Positions 26,200-34,773 of a stretch of DNA of 64,000 nt are shown one piece after another; the first letter of the stretch is position 1, and every line of letters starts with the position of its first letter. Source of the DNA: an uncultured delta proteobacterium (GTDB lineage Bacteria > Desulfobacterota > Desulfovibrionia > Desulfovibrionales > Desulfovibrionaceae); the NCBI GenBank assembly GCA_900079685.1, contig LT599018.1:1955528-2019527 (forward strand), given 5' to 3'. The position numbers and the translations under genes were made by a program. Under the pieces are notes generated by a model, which had not been told where the DNA came from, did no database searches, and saw nothing but the letters and a program-made list of their open reading frames with translations.

Positions 26200-27198
26200 A
26201 TGCACAAGGCAATAAAGGCAGTAGTATTATTGGTGATAATTGTCGGGATTGGCCTGGTTGCTTGGTATTTTATCGCTTCGCCAAAGGCAACCGGACTCGT
26301 ACTCTACGGAAACGTGGATCAGCGACAGGTTGAACTGGCTTTCATCGACTCTGAGCGCGTTGAAGCCATTCTTGTCCAGGAAGGTGAAGAGGTTCAGCCG
26401 GGGCAAGTTCTTGCCCGTCTTGAAACCAGGCGGCTTCGGGACAAAATTACCGTGCTTGAAGCGCAGGTCGCATCCGCAGATGCCGCTTTATTGAGACTTA
26501 GAAACGGCACCAGGCCGGAAGAAATCGACCAGGCCAGAGCGGCGGTTGCTTCCGCCCAGGCGGAAGTTGCGTTCGCCGAGGCCCAGTATAAGCGTTACAA
26601 CGATATTTGGCAGAAATCCTCAGGTCAGGCCGTGAGTAAGCAAGATGTGGACGAGGCCAGGCTTCAACTGAATGTTTCCCGCGCAAAGCTGGTCGAAGCT
26701 CAAAAAGGGCTGCGTCTGGCTGAAATCGGCCCCCGTGATGAAGATATTGTCGAAGCGGAAGCTGTTCTTCAAGAGCGGCAGCGTAGTCTGGTTGAACTGC
26801 GTAACCAGCTTGACGATGCGGAATTAAAGAGTCCCTCCCTTTCTGTGGTCAACCGCCGCCTCTTGGAACCTGGCGATATGGCTTCTCCTCAAAGAGCCGC
26901 ATTTTCACTTGCCGTACTTTCTCCCAAATGGGTTCGGGCCTACGTTTCAGAAACCGATCTGGGGCTTATCCGTCAAGGCATGAGTGCGTCCATTTATACC
27001 GATAGTCACCCTGATGAGGCTATTACCGGCACTGTGGGCTTCATATCATCAGTTGCAGAGTTCACCCCCAAGGCTGTTGAAACCACGGAACTGCGCACGT
27101 CACTGGTCTACGAAGTACGGATATATGTTGAAGACCCCAAGAATCGCCTACGCCTTGGGATGCCAGCCACAGTGCATTTTCCAGGCGTAGCACAATAG
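26200..27198 (+). CDS. HlyD/YbhG-like membrane fusion protein
   Basis: 332 residues from the ATG at 26200 (AGAAAGGAG upstream; the longer frame from 26113 starts inside the promoter). One N-terminal membrane helix (5-25), a lipoyl-like domain split by a long coiled-coil hairpin (about 85-205; ARAAVASAQAEVAFAEAQYKRY), then a beta domain with RRLLEPGDM. It links the inner-membrane ABC exporter to the outer-membrane factor encoded downstream. Confidence 0.92.
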   Translation: MHKAIKAVVLLVIIVGIGLVAWYFIASPKATGLVLYGNVDQRQVELAFIDSERVEAILVQEGEEVQPGQVLARLETRRLRDKITVLEAQVASADAALLRLRNGTRPEEIDQARAAVASAQAEVAFAEAQYKRYNDIWQKSSGQAVSKQDVDEARLQLNVSRAKLVEAQKGLRLAEIGPRDEDIVEAEAVLQERQRSLVELRNQLDDAELKSPSLSVVNRRLLEPGDMASPQRAAFSLAVLSPKWVRAYVSETDLGLIRQGMSASIYTDSHPDEAITGTVGFISSVAEFTPKAVETTELRTSLVYEVRIYVEDPKNRLRLGMPATVHFPGVAQ

Positions 27199-27214
27199 TT
27201 AATTGGAGCCGAAC

Positions 27215-29080
27215 ATGCAGGACATGCTTTTTGCTGAAAATGTAAGCAAGTCATTCAAGCTAAAAACCGGGCAAGTGCTGGCCGCTCTGGATTCGGTTTC
27301 GTTCAGCGTTCAGCCCGGCGGCATCGCCGCGTTGGTTGGCCCTGACGGTTCCGGCAAGAGCACTTTGCTGCGCATTGTGGCCGGTCTTTTGCGCCCGAAC
27401 TCCGGAAAGCTCTTGTTTGATGGCTACGAAATCGGCGGAAAGAATTCAGAGCTACAGGCACAAATCGGTTACATGCCGCAAAAGTTTGGCCTGTATGAAG
27501 ATTTGACCGTACAGGAAAACCTTGACCTGTATGCGGATTTGAAAGGTGTAGGGCTTGATGAGCGTGAAGAACGGTATAAAGAACTTTTGGCCATGTCCGC
27601 CATGGAGCCGTTCAGGCAGCGCCTGGCTGGCAAACTTTCCGGCGGCATGAAGCAAAAGCTCGGTCTGATCTGTACCTTGATTTCTCCCCCCAAATTGTTG
27701 CTTCTGGACGAACCTACTGTTGGAGTCGATCCGCTTTCAAGGCGTGAACTTTGGGAAATTGTGGAGCGCCTTACCAGCGGATCAGGCATGTCTGTCGTTG
27801 TCAGCACGTCATACCTTGATGAAGCGGCCATGTGTGATGAAGTTGTGTTGCTGTTTGAGGGAAAGACCCTGGCGCGGGGTACTCCGGAGTTTATTAGGCA
27901 AAAGACTGAGGACATGAGCTATCTGGCGAAGCCAGTCATTGGCGATAGCCCACGTTCTTTACAGGCGAGACTTCTCGGCGCTCCAGGCATCATTGACGCC
28001 GTGCCGCAAGGTGGGGCGGTAAGGTTCATACACGGCCCTTTGACGGATGGGCAAAACCAATTTTTACACGGCCTCTTGCGCGGTGCTGCAATAAGCAAGG
28101 TTCCCGCCAGCCTTGAGGACAGTTTTATGTTATTGCTGCGCACACATATGCAGGTGCCGGAAAATTCAGGGAATGCAGTCTCTTCCTCTCTGCCGCCCGA
28201 AGACAATTCCGACCCTTTGCGCAGCGCTAATGGCTCCCCCAAGTCCACATACCGTTGCCCCGCCGATCCTATCGACCATCCCCTCTCTAATGGTCATGTC
28301 GGCGAGGACGCGGGGGAGCCTATCATTGAAACAAAAAATGTCTCCCGTCTTTTCGGCGATTTTATCGCCGTGAACGATGTGAGCTTCTCCGTCTATCCGG
28401 GTGAAGTGTTCGGCCTGCTCGGCCCGAACGGAGCAGGCAAAACCACCACTTTCCGTATGCTTTGCGGCCTGCTTCCTGCCAGCAAGGGAACCTTGCATGT
28501 AGCCGGTGTTGATGTGCGCGAAGCCAGAGAAGAAGCCCGCCGCAGACTTGGCTATGTGGCCCAGAAATTCTCCTTGTACGGCCCTCTGAATGTTCGGGAA
28601 AACATGGATTTTTTCGCAGGTGCGTATGGGCTTAGAGGGCAGATAAAAAACAGGCGGATACAGGCGATGATCGAGGAGTTCTCTCTTGAGCGGCAACTAC
28701 AAATGCCCGCAGAGAGTCTTCCTGGCGGCTACAAACAACGTCTGGCCATGGCTGTGGGGCTTTTACATGAGCCGGTGATTCTCTTTCTGGATGAACCGAC
28801 CAGTGGAGCCGACCCGTTGGCCCGGCGTGATTTTTGGAAACGTATCTCGCGATTGGCTGATCAGGGAGTCACCATCGTAGTTACCACCCACTTCATGGAA
28901 GAAGCGGAATATTGCGACCGAATTCTGATTCAGGACAGCGGAATCATGCTGGCTTTGGGTACTCCGGAAGAAATACGCGCCCAAGCTGAACGCAAGCCCG
29001 GCATTGAGCCTACGATGGAAGATGCTTTCATAGATATTGTGGCCAGGGCCAGGGCAGAAAAAAAAGAAAAGGCCGCATAA
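27215..29080 (+). CDS. Tandem ABC transporter ATPase, YbhF-like
   Basis: 621 residues holding two ATPase domains. The first has Walker A GPDGSGKST (near 43), LSGGMKQK (near 140) and LLLDEPTVG (near 163). The second has GPNGAGKTT (near 402), LPGGYKQR (near 503; Pro replaces Ser in the signature) and LFLDEPTSG (near 524). A variable linker of about 80 residues joins them. The start at 27215 has GGAGCC upstream. It energises export with the two permeases 30545 and 31710. Confidence 0.93.
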   Translation: MQDMLFAENVSKSFKLKTGQVLAALDSVSFSVQPGGIAALVGPDGSGKSTLLRIVAGLLRPNSGKLLFDGYEIGGKNSELQAQIGYMPQKFGLYEDLTVQENLDLYADLKGVGLDEREERYKELLAMSAMEPFRQRLAGKLSGGMKQKLGLICTLISPPKLLLLDEPTVGVDPLSRRELWEIVERLTSGSGMSVVVSTSYLDEAAMCDEVVLLFEGKTLARGTPEFIRQKTEDMSYLAKPVIGDSPRSLQARLLGAPGIIDAVPQGGAVRFIHGPLTDGQNQFLHGLLRGAAISKVPASLEDSFMLLLRTHMQVPENSGNAVSSSLPPEDNSDPLRSANGSPKSTYRCPADPIDHPLSNGHVGEDAGEPIIETKNVSRLFGDFIAVNDVSFSVYPGEVFGLLGPNGAGKTTTFRMLCGLLPASKGTLHVAGVDVREAREEARRRLGYVAQKFSLYGPLNVRENMDFFAGAYGLRGQIKNRRIQAMIEEFSLERQLQMPAESLPGGYKQRLAMAVGLLHEPVILFLDEPTSGADPLARRDFWKRISRLADQGVTIVVTTHFMEEAEYCDRILIQDSGIMLALGTPEEIRAQAERKPGIEPTMEDAFIDIVARARAEKKEKAA

Positions 29081-29099
29081 AGCCGGTAAGGAGCAAACC

Positions 29100-30533
29100 A
29101 TGTTGAGTGTCATTACAAAACGCACATCATTTTTTCTGGTGCCGGTAATCCTGCTCACCGTTATGACGGGCGGCTGCACCATGGCACCAAAGTATATACG
29201 CCCGGATGCACCGATCCCAAACACCTACCACAGAGGAACAAGCAATGACTCCGTAGAGCTTCCCGGCTGGAAAGTCTTTTTCGCTGACCAGACCATGCAG
29301 CGTGTCATTGAGCTTGCTTTGGAAAACAACCGAGATCTGCGCCTTGCCATGCTGAACGTAGAACGAACCCGCGCTCAATACCGCATCCAACGTGCCGATT
29401 TGTTGCCGACCATCAATGCTGAGGGGGGAGCCTCCATTCAGCACCTGCCCGCCGACTCTTCTCCAACAGGCGTCAAGGGCATCACGCGTCAGTACACGGC
29501 AGGCTTAGGTTTCAGCGCATTTGAACTAGATTTATTTGGCCGTATTCGCAGCCTGACCGATCAGGCTCTTGAAACTTACTACTCCACCGAGCAGGAAGCC
29601 AGAGCCGCCCAACTGACTTTGATAGCGGAAACAGCCGCCATGTATTTGCAGCTTGTAGCGGATAGAGAACAGTACGACCTCACAGCCGCAACTATGGAGA
29701 ACAGGCGGAAAAGTTATGAATTAATGCGGAATATGTTTGAAAGCGAAATTATTTCAGACCTTGAAGTCAGCCAGGCTCAGACGCTTCTCGATGAAGCTAA
29801 AGTCAGACTGGCTGCCGCCGCCACTCAAGTAGAACAGGACGCCAATTACCTGGCTTTGCTCATGGGTACGTCAATTCCCTCAGACCTCCCGGAAGTGCGC
29901 AAACTTGCGGATGTCACGCAGCTTCACGACATTCCGGAGGGACTCCCGTCGTCTTTGCTGGAGCGCAGACCGGATATTTTGGCTGCGGAGCACATTTTGA
30001 AAGGTTCCAATGCCAATATCGGCGCGGCTCGGGCGAATTTCTTTCCGAGAATAAGCCTTACCGGAGCTTTCGGTAAAATGAGTTCGGACTATAACAATTT
30101 GTGGGACGGAGCCTCAAAGACCTGGAGCTTCTTGCCGCAAATAACTCTTCCAATTTTTGACATGGGCAGGAATGTGGCACTGCTGGAAGTTTCCGAAGCC
30201 GAGCGCGATATTGCCGTGGCCCGGTACGAAAAAACCATTCAGACCGCTTTTATGGAAGTCGCAAATACTCTGATTCAACGTGACCATATAGGCAGTCAAC
30301 TTAAAGCGCAGGAATCCCTGGTTGCAGCCACAGAGCGCAGCTATCGCTACTCAAGCACCCGCCACTCTTCCGGCATATCCTCCTTTATCAACGTTCTGGA
30401 TGCAGAGCGGTCACTGTTTGCCGCGCAAAGCGACTTGATTTCGACCCGGCTGTTACGGGAAGCCAATGCTTTGAGCCTGTATAAAGCCTTGGGCGGCAGT
30501 TGGGATGAGCTTGAGCATGGCGACAGCAAGTAG
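29100..30533 (+). CDS. NodT/OprM-like outer-membrane efflux lipoprotein
   Basis: 477 residues with AAGGAGCAAACC before the ATG. A lipoprotein signal ends LLTVMTGGC (Cys22). Two outer-membrane efflux repeats follow, with YRIQRADLLPTINAEG, ERRPDILAAEHILKGSNANIGAARANFFPRISL and SSFINVLDAERSL motifs. It supplies the outer-membrane exit of the tripartite pump. The E. coli ybh operon lacks such a gene, so the cassette here is more complete. Confidence 0.93.
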   Translation: MLSVITKRTSFFLVPVILLTVMTGGCTMAPKYIRPDAPIPNTYHRGTSNDSVELPGWKVFFADQTMQRVIELALENNRDLRLAMLNVERTRAQYRIQRADLLPTINAEGGASIQHLPADSSPTGVKGITRQYTAGLGFSAFELDLFGRIRSLTDQALETYYSTEQEARAAQLTLIAETAAMYLQLVADREQYDLTAATMENRRKSYELMRNMFESEIISDLEVSQAQTLLDEAKVRLAAAATQVEQDANYLALLMGTSIPSDLPEVRKLADVTQLHDIPEGLPSSLLERRPDILAAEHILKGSNANIGAARANFFPRISLTGAFGKMSSDYNNLWDGASKTWSFLPQITLPIFDMGRNVALLEVSEAERDIAVARYEKTIQTAFMEVANTLIQRDHIGSQLKAQESLVAATERSYRYSSTRHSSGISSFINVLDAERSLFAAQSDLISTRLLREANALSLYKALGGSWDELEHGDSK

Positions 30534-30544
30534 GAGAAAACGGC

Positions 30545-31705
30545 ATGGCCAGTAATAATCCACCGACCTACACCGGGAAAGGCCCCTCATCAAGAGCCTG
30601 GGCGCTGATTCGTAAGGAAACACGCCAGATGTTGCGCGACAAAAGTACGCTCACTCTTGGCATCATCCTGCCGATCTTGCTCCTGCTCCTCTTCGGCTTC
30701 GGGTTGTCGCTAGATGTCAAGCTGGTTCCTGTGGCCGTGGTTCGTGACAGTTCATCCCCCGTCACTCGCGATTTATATACCAGCCTGAAACTTTCCGCAT
30801 ATTTCGATCCGACTATGGTTAATTCATGGAAAGAGGCTGAACACATGCTGCGTGTCGGCTCCACAGACGCCATTGTGCGACGGGATATGAAAGAATCTTC
30901 GGACGGGCGTGAACATGTCCAGATAATCGTCAACGGGCGTGACTCCAATACAGCGCGCATTATGCAACGCTACTTGGAGGGGGCGTCCTCACGTTGGGCT
31001 TCGTTACGGCAAAGCAATCTGTCTTTCTTATCCGGGGGCGCGGAGGTTGAAACCGTTGGCCGCGCCACCGCCGAAACGCGTATTTGGTACAACAGCGAAC
31101 AGGAGAGTAAGTATTTTCTCATCCCCGGTGTGACGGTGCTCATAATGACGCTTATCGGAACCCTGCTCACGGCTCTGGTCATAGCCCGTGAGTGGGAAAG
31201 GGGTACTTACGAGGCACTTGCCGCAACTCCCGTTAAAAGGTGGGAGATTGTGGCCGGGAAAACGGTTCCGTACTTCGTCCTGGGGATGATTGGCCTTTGT
31301 ATGTGCCTGACCGCCGCAACCTGGATTTTTGGCGTACCAATGCGGGGGTCACTTCTGCTCATAATCGCTGGTTCGGCCATTTATATGCTTGTGGCTCTTG
31401 GTATGGGCCTGCTTATTTCCGCAGCGGTAAAGAATCAATTCCTGGCCAGCCAGATTGTTCTGATACTCAGCTTCATGCCTACGCTGATGCTGTCAGGCTT
31501 CATCTTCGACCTTAAAAGCGCCCCTATCGGCGCATACTATCTTGCGCATGTCTTTCCGGCCACTTGGTATGTCGATCTGATGCAGACGTTATTCCTTGTT
31601 GGGAACGTACCTGGGCAGGTTATCCGCGATTTTCTCATTATGGCCTGTTTTGCCGTTGTCCTGCTCAGTTTGGCTGGCGCAAGCATCAGAAAATCACTGG
31701 AGTAA
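30545..31705 (+). CDS. ABC-2 type permease, YbhS-like
   Basis: 386 residues. The N terminus has the RKETRQMLRDKSTLTLGIILPILLLLLFGF motif and first membrane helix (about 33-57), then a periplasmic domain (about 60-185) and five more helices in 190-385. The EWERGTYEALAATPVKRWEIVAGK sequence is typical of ABC-2 exporters. It pairs with the next permease. Confidence 0.93.
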   Translation: MASNNPPTYTGKGPSSRAWALIRKETRQMLRDKSTLTLGIILPILLLLLFGFGLSLDVKLVPVAVVRDSSSPVTRDLYTSLKLSAYFDPTMVNSWKEAEHMLRVGSTDAIVRRDMKESSDGREHVQIIVNGRDSNTARIMQRYLEGASSRWASLRQSNLSFLSGGAEVETVGRATAETRIWYNSEQESKYFLIPGVTVLIMTLIGTLLTALVIAREWERGTYEALAATPVKRWEIVAGKTVPYFVLGMIGLCMCLTAATWIFGVPMRGSLLLIIAGSAIYMLVALGMGLLISAAVKNQFLASQIVLILSFMPTLMLSGFIFDLKSAPIGAYYLAHVFPATWYVDLMQTLFLVGNVPGQVIRDFLIMACFAVVLLSLAGASIRKSLE

Positions 31706-31709
31706 CCGT

Positions 31710-32828
31710 ATGTTTGAATATCTTCACAATATTCTGGTGCTGTTCCGCAAGGAAGCGCTGATGATCCTGAAAGACAAGCGCAGCAGAATCATCTTGGTCA
31801 TGCCCATTCTGGCCCAGACCATGCTTTTTGGTTATGTGGTGACTTATGACTTGAACAAGATAGAATACGCGCTGCTGGATGAAGACCACTCATACGCTTC
31901 AAGGGAGTTGGCGCGACGATTTGAGGCATCGCCGGTTTTCTTTCACATGGCGACGCTGCGCAACAGTTCTGAAATCGCCGAGGTTCTTGACAATAAAAAG
32001 GCGATCTTGGTGCTGCACATCGGGCCGCAATTTGAGCGGCAGTTGAACTCCGGGCAGACGGTGCCGGTGCAGGTGCTGGTTGACGGAAGAAACAGCAACG
32101 TGGCCGGTACGGCTTCCGGGTATGCCACAAGCATGATTGAAGCATTTACAAATGCCAGGTTGCAGGAAAGAGGCTATGCCGCATCTGCAATTACAATTTC
32201 CAGCCGGGCCTGGTTCAACCCGAACCTTGAAACCCGCTGGAACATCATTTCCGGTCTGCTTGCGGTATTGGCGGTTATCCAAGTTACTGTTCTGGCCGGT
32301 CAGTCCGTCGCCAGAGAAAAAGAGCAAGGTACTTTTGACCAGCTCCTGGTAACTCCTTTCGGGCCTCTGACCATTATGTTCGGAAAGGCTTTGCCCCCCG
32401 TGCTGGTCGGCCTTGCCCAATCTACTATCGTTTTGTTTATCGCCCTGAACTGGTTCAAAATACCGTTTGCCGGGTCGCTGGCCATCTTATATCTGGCGCT
32501 CATCATCTTCAATTTCGCCATCGTCGGCATCGGCCTTTGTGTGTCGGCGCTGACTTCAACCATGCAGCAGGCCATGTTGTATTCGTTCACTCTGCTCATG
32601 CCCATGATTTTGCTTTCCGGGTTCGCTACTCCGATAACCTCCATGCCGGAAGCTTTCCAGCTTGCCACCCAGATCAACCCTGTACGCTACGGGGTCGAGC
32701 TTGCGCAGCGCATTTACCTTGAAGGAGCGGGCATCACCGAAATTTCGCACCTGTTCTGGCCGCTTGGAGTCATGGCCATTGTAACGCTTGGTATGGCTTC
32801 GCGGCTTTTCCGCACACGTCTGGGGTAG
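31710..32828 (+). CDS. ABC-2 type permease, YbhR-like
   Basis: 372 residues from the ATG at 31710 with TGGAG upstream; a longer frame reaches back into the previous gene. It has the same layout as its neighbour: ILVLFRKEALMILKDKRSRIILVMPILAQTMLFGY, a periplasmic domain, EKEQGTFDQLLVTPFGPL and a cluster of five helices. The two permeases form the heterodimeric membrane part. Confidence 0.93.
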   Translation: MFEYLHNILVLFRKEALMILKDKRSRIILVMPILAQTMLFGYVVTYDLNKIEYALLDEDHSYASRELARRFEASPVFFHMATLRNSSEIAEVLDNKKAILVLHIGPQFERQLNSGQTVPVQVLVDGRNSNVAGTASGYATSMIEAFTNARLQERGYAASAITISSRAWFNPNLETRWNIISGLLAVLAVIQVTVLAGQSVAREKEQGTFDQLLVTPFGPLTIMFGKALPPVLVGLAQSTIVLFIALNWFKIPFAGSLAILYLALIIFNFAIVGIGLCVSALTSTMQQAMLYSFTLLMPMILLSGFATPITSMPEAFQLATQINPVRYGVELAQRIYLEGAGITEISHLFWPLGVMAIVTLGMASRLFRTRLG

Positions 32829-32873
32829 GTCATGTTTGGTTTTGGAAACTCCATATTGTTCGCAGGAGCTATT

Positions 32874-33962
32874 ATGAGACAGCAACAAGCAGCAGTAAAA
32901 AGTCATTTTTTCAATGGCTTTATTGATCATTTGGAGAGCGATGTTCTGGTCGCTGACGCGGGCGGTGTCATACAGGCTGTGAACACCCGCTTTCTGGAGA
33001 GTTGGGGCGGTACGAGGGAACAATACTACGGAGCAAGTTGTTTTCAGCTCAATGACCAGGAAAAACATGGCGAGAACAGACGAACTCTCTTTGAACAAGC
33101 CGTTATGACCGGCAACAAGGTACATGAGGAAGTAACCAGTCCTAATTCTGACGGCGCAGTGCGCAATTATTCTGTAACTGCGATGCCGGTGCATGATGAA
33201 TTAGGCGTGATCCGGCATGTTGTTCTGATGCGAGAAGATATGACGGAAAAGCGGCGTCTTGAACAGCAACTTGCTGAGTCGCAACGGCTAGCCGCGATTG
33301 GAGAGCTTTCCGCCTATATCGCGCACGAAATCCGAAATCCCCTTTTTGCCATCGGTGGGTTCGCACGGAAGTTGTTGAACAACCCGGATCTGAGTGAACA
33401 ACTAAAGGATGTTGCCCGCGTCATACTGGAAGAAGCGCAACGCCTGGAAGCGACATGCAAAAATGTTACCTCTTTTGCCCAACCCACCGTTTGCAGTCAG
33501 TCCGGCGTGGATGTGAATAGTATCGCTGTCCGGACGGTTCTGCTTTTGAGCATGGGGAATGAAAACAGCAACATCCAGTTTACCCTGGAGCCATCACAGC
33601 AAGTACCGATGGCGCACGGAAGTGTGGATCTCATTCAACAGGCTCTGATTAATGTGGTGAAAAACGCGATGGAAGCTGTCGGCAAAGCCGGTACGATCCA
33701 GGTTCGGACTCGTTTTGCGGAGGCCACCGTTTACCTGGAAGTGGAAGATGATGGGCCTGGGATACCGGCTGATATGCAGGACAAAGTTTTCAATCCCTTC
33801 TTTAGCACCAAAGAAGCCGGAACAGGCCTGGGGCTGGCCATGACTCGAAAATTAATCAACGAGTGCAATGGCAGAATCTTCCTACACAGCAAATCAGGCG
33901 GGCCAACAATAGTATCCATGGCTTTACAGCCGTTTCTCGCGGAGAGCGGAACTTCGGAATAG
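32874..33962 (+). CDS. Orphan PAS sensor histidine kinase in the efflux operon
   Basis: 362 residues from the ATG at 32874 (CAGGAGC upstream); another ATG at 32832 in the same frame would add 14 hydrophobic residues. One PAS domain (about 15-125), the phospho-accepting His in SAYIAHEIRNPLFAIGGFAR (near 153), and an ATPase domain with LINVVKNAMEAV, DDGPGIPA and GTGLGLAMTRKLI. There is no membrane segment and no response regulator in the element, so its partner would have to be a host protein. It follows the efflux permease by 45 bp. Confidence 0.85.
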   Translation: MRQQQAAVKSHFFNGFIDHLESDVLVADAGGVIQAVNTRFLESWGGTREQYYGASCFQLNDQEKHGENRRTLFEQAVMTGNKVHEEVTSPNSDGAVRNYSVTAMPVHDELGVIRHVVLMREDMTEKRRLEQQLAESQRLAAIGELSAYIAHEIRNPLFAIGGFARKLLNNPDLSEQLKDVARVILEEAQRLEATCKNVTSFAQPTVCSQSGVDVNSIAVRTVLLLSMGNENSNIQFTLEPSQQVPMAHGSVDLIQQALINVVKNAMEAVGKAGTIQVRTRFAEATVYLEVEDDGPGIPADMQDKVFNPFFSTKEAGTGLGLAMTRKLINECNGRIFLHSKSGGPTIVSMALQPFLAESGTSE

Positions 33963-34161
33963 AGATTTATTTCAAACTCATTTGAAACAGCGATTTCGTT
34001 ATCCGCTAAACAGGTAAGCGCCGTTTAAATTCGTGCCCAAGCTGCTGCGCACAGCAAGGCAATTCACATCAGCATACTGCACTATGCATGAATCTGATGC
34101 CTTCGCGTGTGCCATTTGGACGGACTGGATACAAGTCCGATTCTAGCTTGTGGTATTGACT
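33963..34161 (+). other. Intergenic stretch downstream of the efflux operon
   Basis: No gene seen. A short hairpin CGGACTggatacAAGTCCG lies near 34117-34141; it does not fold into a tRNA. Confidence 0.5.
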
Positions 34162-34190
34162 ACCACTTGTGTTGTACAGGTGGTTTTTTT
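34162..34190 (+). terminator. Intrinsic terminator after the efflux operon
   Basis: Stem ACCACTTGT (34162-34170) / ACAGGTGGT (34176-34184) with a 5-nt loop, followed by a run of T. It lies about 200 bp after the kinase and just before a small gene. Confidence 0.75.
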
Positions 34191-34242
34191 CATATGGACA
34201 GCATAGTTGCGGCATGTTGAAAACTCCAAATGGAGCTTTGGC

Positions 34243-34419
34243 ATGGATAATGACAAGATTGAATTGGAAAAGATTTGTCTGGAAGTGATTAGTAGAGTTC
34301 TACTCACATGCGAATCGGAACTTCTCAAGCACAATGACGAGATAAAGGCTCTGCCTTTCGCTGCAATGGCAGTCAGAGAGTCTATCCTAACTTTTTTGGC
34401 CCTGGTCACTTCTAAATAA
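34243..34419 (+). CDS. Small protein with AAM-VRES-TF motif (paralogue of 5756-5968)
   Basis: 58 residues from the ATG at 34243 (TGGAGC upstream). Helical and acidic at the start, ending LPFAAMAVRESILTFLALVTSK. The same tail pattern is found in the small minus-strand protein at 5756-5968. The presence of two copies near the two regulatory ends of the element implies a function tied to the element, but I do not know the family. Confidence 0.6.
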   Translation: MDNDKIELEKICLEVISRVLLTCESELLKHNDEIKALPFAAMAVRESILTFLALVTSK

Positions 34420-34527
34420 AATCGAATAACATTTAACCCGTGCCTGCATTTGTGGGCACGATAATCCGTGCAAGCGACAGCCCAGGCTGTCAAACAAATT
34501 ACACCTACTCGTCTATACTGTACTGCT

Positions 34528-34773
34528 ATGACAGGCAGACGAGAAAAAAAGAGTCCATATTTTGGCGAAGTATTACGCGCTTACAGGCTTGAAAAGCAGT
34601 TCACGCAAGAGCAGCTTAGTGAGCGGGTTGATGTTTTGCGGAGTTTTATAAGCTCGCTTGAAAACGGTACACGCCAGCCAAGTTTTGAAATGATATTTCG
34701 TCTTGCCAAAGCCTTGGGGATAACCCCTGGGCAACTGCTTGATCCTGTTGCGGAGAAAATGGAGCAAAAGTAA
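34528..34773 (+). CDS. Cro/C1-type helix-turn-helix regulator
   Basis: 81 residues. A classical XRE domain: FGEVLRAYRLEKQFTQEQLSERVDVLRSFISSLENGTRQPSFEMIFRLAKALGITPGQLL fills most of the protein. It converges with the relaxase gene and ends at the base before it. Likely a repressor of element genes, though the target is not visible. Its stop abuts the relaxase stop without a clear terminator. Confidence 0.85.
   Translation: MTGRREKKSPYFGEVLRAYRLEKQFTQEQLSERVDVLRSFISSLENGTRQPSFEMIFRLAKALGITPGQLLDPVAEKMEQK

Noticed and set aside
34080-34160. tRNA-like stretch near the end of the efflux operon
   Set aside because: The GGACT/AGTCC hairpin cannot be extended to a cloverleaf; no acceptor stem or CCA is seen.
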